Assembly (NCBI GenBank): GCA_905207385.1
Contig: CAJLLH010000003.1
Coordinates: forward strand, 1 to 19,363
Length of the DNA stretch: 19,363 bases
Source: an uncultured Eubacteriales bacterium
Lineage (GTDB): Bacteria > Bacillota > Clostridia > Christensenellales > Borkfalkiaceae
Direction: 5' to 3'
A program made the translations under genes and the position numbers. Under the pieces are notes generated by a model. That model was given only the letters and a program-made list of their open reading frames with translations, was not told where the DNA came from and made no database searches. Of the stretch, positions 15,064-19,363 are shown piece by piece. The first letter of the stretch is position 1; every line of letters starts with the position of its first letter.

Positions 15064-15206
15064 ATACAAACAAAAACAGTAATGCCAACCAATCTGAAGA
15101 CAATGATTTTTTATATTTATGCAAAAACAACAAATGCAACAATATTTATGCAATCTGCGTAAACCCAATTAATTTCGGGATAAAAAATATACAGTCCGCA
15201 AAAGAC
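15064..15206. repeat. AT-rich 3' region with repeated atatttatgcaa
   Basis: The 12-mer atatttatgcaa is found at 15113-15124 and 15142-15153 (period 29). Close relatives occur at 14946-14957 (ataatttatgcaa) and, inverted, at 14931-14942 within ARG box 1. There is no gene here. The repeats may be extra arginine-repressor half sites or just composition. Confidence 0.35.
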
Positions 15207-15848
15207 TTAATACAACTTCACAAGAAAAGAATATCCTTTAATATCCTTTCTGTATTTCTTCCACTCGGGCAAAAAGCGGGCAACTTCTGCCCAGAATGCA
15301 GGCGAATGGTCATGGTGCAGAATATGACAAAGCTCATGCACTATTACATACCTCTGAAGCGCGGCTGGAAGCATAAGCAGTTTGAAATTAAAAATTATGT
15401 TGCTTCTGCCGTCGCAACAACCCCACCTGCTTTTATACGAGCGCCAGCCCACGCTGGCAGATTTTAACCCGATAGCGCTCTCTGCGGCAAAAAACTTACG
15501 CATAAACTCTTCGCCAAGGCTGTTGACATAAGCCGTTCTGAAACCGTTTATACCTGTAACGTGCACCCCTGTACCGTCTATAAAGTTACGCGTATCTTTT
15601 CTGACAGGCATAAGCCTGCCGCCGACATACGCAGACTGATAATTTTTGACGCTGTCCGATGCAAGAGCGTTTGCTTTATTGAACGCGATAGCCTTGTCTA
15701 TCCAATCGCGCTTTGAAAACAAAACATTTTCAATATCGCGGATAACGGCATACTCGGGAGCACGCACCACTATTCTGTTTTCTTCAGTAACCTTTATGGT
15801 AAACGTGCGGCGTTTACTTCTGATAAGCGTATAATCGTATTTCGACAT
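15207..15848 (-). CDS. YgjP-type zinc metallohydrolase (DUF45, M48-like)
   Basis: The 213-residue protein has the YgjP/DUF45 layout: an N-terminal beta-rich half, the WRSYKSRWGCC segment (135-144) that corresponds to the family's R-x-x-x-SRWG motif, and the zinc site HELCH (171-175) with a third histidine at His181 in HSPAFW. Glu172 would be the general base. Members are soluble, and their substrate is not established; some are linked to DNA or nucleotide metabolism and toxin systems. There is no signal peptide. It lies 82 nt after the thioesterase gene on the same strand and has its own terminator. No Shine-Dalgarno is evident before its ATG. The fold assignment is firm and the function is open. 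Confidence 0.88.
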   Translation of the reverse strand: MSKYDYTLIRSKRRTFTIKVTEENRIVVRAPEYAVIRDIENVLFSKRDWIDKAIAFNKANALASDSVKNYQSAYVGGRLMPVRKDTRNFIDGTGVHVTGINGFRTAYVNSLGEEFMRKFFAAESAIGLKSASVGWRSYKSRWGCCDGRSNIIFNFKLLMLPAALQRYVIVHELCHILHHDHSPAFWAEVARFLPEWKKYRKDIKGYSFLVKLY

Positions 15849-15863
15849 ATTTAAACAGCGCGC

Positions 15864-15895
15864 TGCGGCGCAACGGCATAATTAATGCGGCGCAA
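15864..15895. repeat. Short direct repeat before the ygjP-like gene
   Basis: The 10-mer tgcggcgcaa occurs at 15864-15873 and 15886-15895, flanking gcataattaatgc, itself an inverted repeat. It lies 16-47 nt upstream of the ATG and could be an operator or a structured leader; nothing further can be said from sequence. Confidence 0.4.
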
Positions 15896-15919
15896 AAGCC
15901 AAAAAGCAGAACCTGCGCC
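15889..15919 (-). terminator. Weak terminator-like structure after the thioesterase gene
   Basis: On the minus strand GGCGCA and TGCGCC can pair, enclosing a GCAG-GTT-CTGC mini-hairpin followed by TTTTTGG, 11 nt after the stop. The stems are short, so read-through into the ygjP-like gene is likely. Confidence 0.3.
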
Positions 15920-15930
15920 AGAACTCATAT

Positions 15931-16659
15931 TCATAAGTTGCGGAATTTTACCCTTACTCTGACGCGGGTCTCGCCTTCCACACGACCTTCAAGGAAACTG
16001 GTATCGCCGTCATCTTTTCTGAAAATTTCAAGTTTTTCGCCACATTTGCACTGTTTAACATAAGTTATCTGAACATTTTCAATGCTTCTGCGCGTCAGTT
16101 CGTCCACACTGAACGCATCGAGGCATACATCGGCATACCTTGTATTGTTCATGTGGAAATAATGGTCGTAGTCGGATACGGAAATAGTTTTTTCGTATTT
16201 CTTTTCGCCGTCCCTCAAAGGCAGCATACGCCAGGCATTATAATCGATGGCACGAAAATCGTTATACTCCCTTGTGTCGCCGTTAAAAAATACAGAGGTC
16301 GGAAGAACGGAAAATGTTTTAAGGTCTACCATGCACCAGCGCGTAGTGCCGCTGCATACCTTTTCATCCCCGCTGTAAACCTCGAACTCCCTTAAAAATA
16401 TGGTATTCTGCGGCTTCATGGGCCAGGTATGCACGGTAAGCTGTTCGTTAAGCTTTATCGGTCTTGAAATTTCAAGATACCAGTTGGCAAGAATGAAACC
16501 TATTCCTCGCGGCGTTATGTCGGCATAACCGAAGCCGAGTTCGTCAGCCGAAAGGCAAGCAGACTCTTCCAGAACCGACAAAAGCGCAGAAAGTTTAAGC
16601 TCGTCTTTAAAGTCAACATCCGTGTACCTTATAGCGTAAGTTTTAATATGCTTGTACAT
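15931..16659 (-). CDS. Acyl-ACP thioesterase (FatA-like, double hotdog)
   Basis: It hydrolyses acyl-acyl carrier protein to free fatty acid and ACP in the cytosol. The 242-residue protein has two hotdog halves. The first (about 2-125) opens YAIRYTDVDFKDELKLSALLSVLEE-like and includes the SGTTRWCMVD stretch typical of bacterial FatA homologues. The second (about 153-242) contains SDYDHYFHMNNTRYADV, with Asp163/Asp165, His169, Asn171-Asn172 and Tyr175 matching the family's catalytic HxNN..Y block. A strong AGGGGTGA ribosome site lies 3 nt before the ATG, close but usable. It is divergent from the padR-like gene and has its own promoter. No fatty acid synthesis genes are nearby. Confidence 0.9.
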   Translation of the reverse strand: MYKHIKTYAIRYTDVDFKDELKLSALLSVLEESACLSADELGFGYADITPRGIGFILANWYLEISRPIKLNEQLTVHTWPMKPQNTIFLREFEVYSGDEKVCSGTTRWCMVDLKTFSVLPTSVFFNGDTREYNDFRAIDYNAWRMLPLRDGEKKYEKTISVSDYDHYFHMNNTRYADVCLDAFSVDELTRRSIENVQITYVKQCKCGEKLEIFRKDDGDTSFLEGRVEGETRVRVRVKFRNL

Positions 16660-16687
16660 AAATCACCCCTATTAAAAAACCTTAATT

Positions 16688-16716
16688 ATTATAACACCGC
16701 AAGAAGAAATTGTCCA
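16688..16716 (-). promoter_or_regulatory. Promoter of the acyl-ACP thioesterase gene
   Basis: TGGACA (16716-16711), a 17-nt spacer and TATAAT (16693-16688) read toward the thioesterase, giving a leader of about 20-25 nt that carries the AGGGGTGA ribosome site at 16670-16663. Confidence 0.7.
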
Positions 16717-16787
16717 ATAAATGCATAAATAACTTTTCGGCGTTAAAGCGGCTTAAACATCAGCAAAACAGCCTAAAACACGCAATT

Positions 16788-16807
16788 TATGTTTGACATA
16801 GTACTAT
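16788..16807. promoter_or_regulatory. Operator-like overlapping palindromes upstream of the padR-like gene
   Basis: TATGT-TTG-ACATA (16788-16800) is a perfect inverted repeat and overlaps the perfect palindrome ATAGTACTAT (16798-16807). PadR proteins often bind ATGT...ACAT elements, usually with a longer spacer than the three bases here. The block ends 16 bp upstream of the -35 box, so autoregulation is plausible. Confidence 0.4.
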
Positions 16808-16823
16808 TAATAATGCCAAACTA

Positions 16824-16852
16824 TTGACATTTTTCGCTTATTTTGGTATAAT
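16824..16852 (+). promoter_or_regulatory. Consensus sigma-A promoter of the padR-like gene
   Basis: TTGACA (16824-16829), a 17-nt spacer and TATAAT (16847-16852) match the consensus perfectly. Transcription would start near 16859, which rules out any start codon upstream of the ATG at 16878. Confidence 0.9.
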
Positions 16853-16877
16853 TGAAACAACTTACGGGAGAAATACC

Positions 16878-18839
16878 ATGGACGATAAAAATACCGAAGA
16901 ATTTGAGTCGGGCGGCAAAAGCTCGATAAGCGCCGACCTTATAAGGGGGCACATAAACACTATCATTCTCCGTTCTCTTTACGACAGAGATAAGTACGGT
17001 TACGAGATAATAAACGAAATTAACGAAAAAAGCCACGGGCAGTACACGCTTAAACAACCCACCCTTTACAGCGCGCTTAAAAGGCTGGAAACGCAGGGCT
17101 ACATTCAGGCGTACTGGAAGACGGACGAAGTTTCTGCGGGCGGACGAAGAAAATATTTCCGCCTTACTGACAGCGGCAGGGAAATTACCGAACAGAATCA
17201 GGCCGAATGGGAATATTCCAGAACGGTCATCGATAATCTGATTTCCGACCGCAACTTCGATTTTAATCAGCCCGCCCCTACTCCCGTCGATTTTAAAATA
17301 TTAAAACAGGCAACCTCACGCGTGCCCGTAGTTCACGGCGAAGGCGAAGAAGACGAAGAAAAGGCAAAAGAGCCTGCACCTTCAGGAATGCCCGTCGCCG
17401 AAGTTCAGACATACGTTGCCGAGGAAGCCAAGACCGTTTTCATTGACGACCCCGAAAAGGTCGAAAAAAAGACGGAAAAAGAAAACTCCGAAGAAATATC
17501 TTACACGGCAAACACAGAAAAGCCGCTTACATATTCCGAAGAAATTTTCTCCAGCGGCAGAACTTCGATTTCGCAAGACGCTGAAAATCAGGACAAGACA
17601 TCGGTTCAGTCATCCGAACAACTTACACAATCTGAGCAGACTATTCAAACTAAGAATGAAGCCGTACAGCAGTCGGCCGCGCAAACCGTGCAGGAAACAA
17701 AAGAGGTAACCGAAGAAAATTATTCTGCCTCTGCTACCCACGCTTTGCCTGAAGAAAATGCTGAAAATTTTTACAGCCGTACGGAAACCGAAAGCCGCAC
17801 AGTACAGTCTGACGCACCCGCAGAAAACGTTTACACAGTAAAAGAAACGTTTGAACAGACGGAAAGAACAGACTTTTCGCAGAGCAACGAAAGATACGAA
17901 AATTTGAACGCCGACAACGGCGCTACTGCAGACAGCCGCACAGACGGGTATCCTTACCGCGGGGCTGAAACGCAGCAGAACGCAAGCGTAAATACACGCA
18001 ACAGCTACACCTCTCAGCTGGGTCGTTCCGCCGAAGAAGAAGCGCGCAGAAAAGTTCACGAAAATTATCTTAAACTCATTTCAGGCGACGAAGACAAAAA
18101 ACGTGCTTCGGATGAAACTCCGTACGCCGAAAACGTGGACACAAGCAGGCTTATATACAACTCGCGACCCGAACAGGAACGCGACTATAAAAACCTTATA
18201 GATAAGCTTTTCGATAACACTCTTAAAAATACAGAACCCGCGACAATTGCACCCGCTCCCGCTGTTCAGCCCGTTCAGCAGGTTCAGCCTCAGCCCCAAC
18301 AGCAGCCCGAAACCATGCCTGAACAGGTAAGGCAGAACGTAAGATACAATTACTTTGACGCAAGCAGCAAGGCAGCATCGGACGGACTTAAAATAAGCAC
18401 CTCAGACGAGGCTTTCGCGGCAGGTTCGGCACGCCAGACAACCTACAATAAGGGCGCAACGCTTTTCAAATGCTCGCTTATAATAGCCGTGATAATGTTG
18501 CTTGAATTTACCCTTACCCTTCTTTTCAAAGACGAGCTTAAAGTTTCTGTTGCATACCCCATTATCATTCTCGCGTTGGGACTTTCGCTCGTGCTGGTAT
18601 GCGGAATACTCTTCGGGGCTCGCTACGGCAGCCATGTAAGAAAACCTACAAGCCTGCGCTACATTTCAACGTCGTGCATTATTACGGTGCTGCTTATCTG
18701 TATTATTTTCATATTCTCGATAATACTGCAGGTTAACTGGTCGTCAAACACAGACGTGCTTGCAAAGGTTGTTATCCCCTGCATTATAACGCTGAATGTT
18801 CCGATATTCACGCTGAGCTTTTACCTCTTTACCAAATAA
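16878..18839 (+). CDS. Membrane-anchored PadR-type regulator with a long disordered linker
   Basis: The 653-residue protein starts at the ATG that follows GGGAG by 7 nt. Residues about 18-123 are a PadR winged-helix domain: LIRGHINTIILRSLYDRDKYGYEI, a KQPTLYSALKRLE recognition helix and a GGRRKYFRLTDSG wing. Residues about 125-520 are low-complexity and polar, rich in Glu, Gln, Thr and Ser, with a Pro/Gln run around 455-485, and are probably disordered. The C-terminus has four predicted membrane helices at about 532-550, 558-580, 599-619 and 632-653, with a basic loop (ARYGSHVRK, 581-589). Ordinary PadR proteins are 100-200 residues and soluble. The likely reading is a membrane-tethered DNA-binding protein that responds to an envelope signal or to proteolysis. 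Its target is unknown; the palindromes upstream and the flavodoxin gene 12 nt downstream are candidates. Confidence 0.88.
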   Translation: MDDKNTEEFESGGKSSISADLIRGHINTIILRSLYDRDKYGYEIINEINEKSHGQYTLKQPTLYSALKRLETQGYIQAYWKTDEVSAGGRRKYFRLTDSGREITEQNQAEWEYSRTVIDNLISDRNFDFNQPAPTPVDFKILKQATSRVPVVHGEGEEDEEKAKEPAPSGMPVAEVQTYVAEEAKTVFIDDPEKVEKKTEKENSEEISYTANTEKPLTYSEEIFSSGRTSISQDAENQDKTSVQSSEQLTQSEQTIQTKNEAVQQSAAQTVQETKEVTEENYSASATHALPEENAENFYSRTETESRTVQSDAPAENVYTVKETFEQTERTDFSQSNERYENLNADNGATADSRTDGYPYRGAETQQNASVNTRNSYTSQLGRSAEEEARRKVHENYLKLISGDEDKKRASDETPYAENVDTSRLIYNSRPEQERDYKNLIDKLFDNTLKNTEPATIAPAPAVQPVQQVQPQPQQQPETMPEQVRQNVRYNYFDASSKAASDGLKISTSDEAFAAGSARQTTYNKGATLFKCSLIIAVIMLLEFTLTLLFKDELKVSVAYPIIILALGLSLVLVCGILFGARYGSHVRKPTSLRYISTSCIITVLLICIIFIFSIILQVNWSSNTDVLAKVVIPCIITLNVPIFTLSFYLFTK

Positions 18840-18851
18840 GGCGACATTAAA

Positions 18852-19325
18852 ATGAAATTGCTTGCTATAGTTTGCTCTGAACATCTCGGCAATACGATGC
18901 AGCTGGCTGAAGCCATGGCAGAAGTTGCGCCGCTGACGATTGCAGATTTCAAAGACGCAGAAAAATACAATCTGGCAGAATACGACGCCGTAGGCTTCGC
19001 CGGCGGAATTTACGCGGGAAGTCACGACAAAAAACTGCTGAATTTTGTTGAAAAGCTTGAAAAAGTTCCGCCCTACACCTTTGTATTTTCCTCAAGCGCG
19101 ACAGGCAAGTACCAGAAGCAGAACGGAAAACTTGTAAAACTTTTACAGCAAAAGGGCAGCACGGTTTTAGGCTCGTTCGGATGCAGAGCGCTGTGCAGAT
19201 TCTTTATTTTCGCACTAGTCGGAGGCGTCAACAAAGGCAAACCCGATACAGAAGATTTTGATGCCGCTCAGAACTTTATAGAGCAAGTAATGAAAAATTA
19301 CGAAGAACTTAAAAGTGTAAAATAA
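18852..19325 (+). CDS. Flavodoxin-like protein
   Basis: This 157-residue protein has a single flavodoxin fold. The N-terminal strand MKLLAIVCSE leads into HLGNT (residues 10-14), matching the FMN-phosphate loop of family members that read S/T-x-T-GNT. The GFAGGIYAGSHDKKLLNFVEKL segment and the following TFVFSSSAT strand match flavodoxin-family proteins of the Flavodoxin_3 kind. There is no signal peptide or iron-sulfur motif. It would carry electrons between unidentified partners. It starts 12 nt after the padR-like gene with only a weak AAGG upstream, so the two are probably cotranscribed. A strong hairpin follows. Confidence 0.8.
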   Translation: MKLLAIVCSEHLGNTMQLAEAMAEVAPLTIADFKDAEKYNLAEYDAVGFAGGIYAGSHDKKLLNFVEKLEKVPPYTFVFSSSATGKYQKQNGKLVKLLQQKGSTVLGSFGCRALCRFFIFALVGGVNKGKPDTEDFDAAQNFIEQVMKNYEELKSVK

Positions 19326-19334
19326 AAATGAACG

Positions 19335-19363
19335 CTGCGGCGGGAATATAGTTCCCGCCGCAG
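19335..19363 (+). terminator. Terminator hairpin after the flavodoxin-like gene (edge of window)
   Basis: CTGCGGCGGGAA, loop TATAG and TTCCCGCCGCAG form a perfect, GC-rich 12-bp stem starting 9 nt after the stop. The window ends at the last base of the stem, so the expected U-run cannot be seen. Confidence 0.75.

Noticed and set aside
16824..16877. TTG start extending the padR-like protein by 18 residues
   Set aside because: The TTG is the -35 box of a perfect promoter and would not be transcribed; GGAG supports the ATG at 16878.

Overview
This window looks like chromosomal DNA from a low-to-mid G+C Gram-positive anaerobe, most likely an uncultured member of the Clostridia (Bacillota). The signs are consensus sigma-A type promoters, a ThiI without a rhodanese domain beside its own cysteine desulfurase, a PadR-type regulator, a soluble acyl-ACP thioesterase, and a hexameric-type (arginine-sensitive) ArgB with ArgJ recycling. 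I cannot name the species.

Layout. Bases 1-247 hold the inner part of an ApbE-type flavin transferase gene on the + strand. It is about 23% G+C, unlike everything after it, and it breaks off abruptly. From 425 to 14806 every gene is on the minus strand. In transcription order they are argG, argC, argJ, argB, argD, argF, carA, a carB fused in frame to a dapF-like domain, a cysteine desulfurase and thiI. Spacing is tight from argD to thiI: overlaps at argD/argF, carA/carB and carB/desulfurase, a 4 nt gap to thiI, and 51 nt between argF and carA. argG has its own promoter with candidate arginine boxes upstream. argJ also has a strong promoter of its own, and a 19-codon reading frame with five arginine codons ends 7 nt before its ATG. 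Minus-strand genes continue with a YgjP-type metallohydrolase (15207-15848, followed by a clear terminator) and an acyl-ACP thioesterase (15931-16659). The thioesterase diverges from a plus-strand pair: a PadR-type DNA-binding domain joined by a long low-complexity linker to four membrane helices (16878-18839), and a flavodoxin-like protein (18852-19325), closed by a strong hairpin at the window edge.

How the genes work together. ArgJ/ArgB/ArgC/ArgD run the acetylated cycle from glutamate to ornithine. CarA/CarB make carbamoyl phosphate, ArgF joins it to ornithine to give citrulline, and ArgG makes argininosuccinate. argH is not in the window. The desulfurase and ThiI pass sulfur to tRNA uridine-8 (and possibly to thiamine synthesis) and appear to ride on the arginine transcript.

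Points most worth a second look: the CarB-DapF fusion, whose DapF part has alanine where the first catalytic cysteine should be; the arginine-rich leader frame before argJ; and the membrane-tethered PadR protein. No RNA genes, CRISPR arrays or complete mobile elements were seen.
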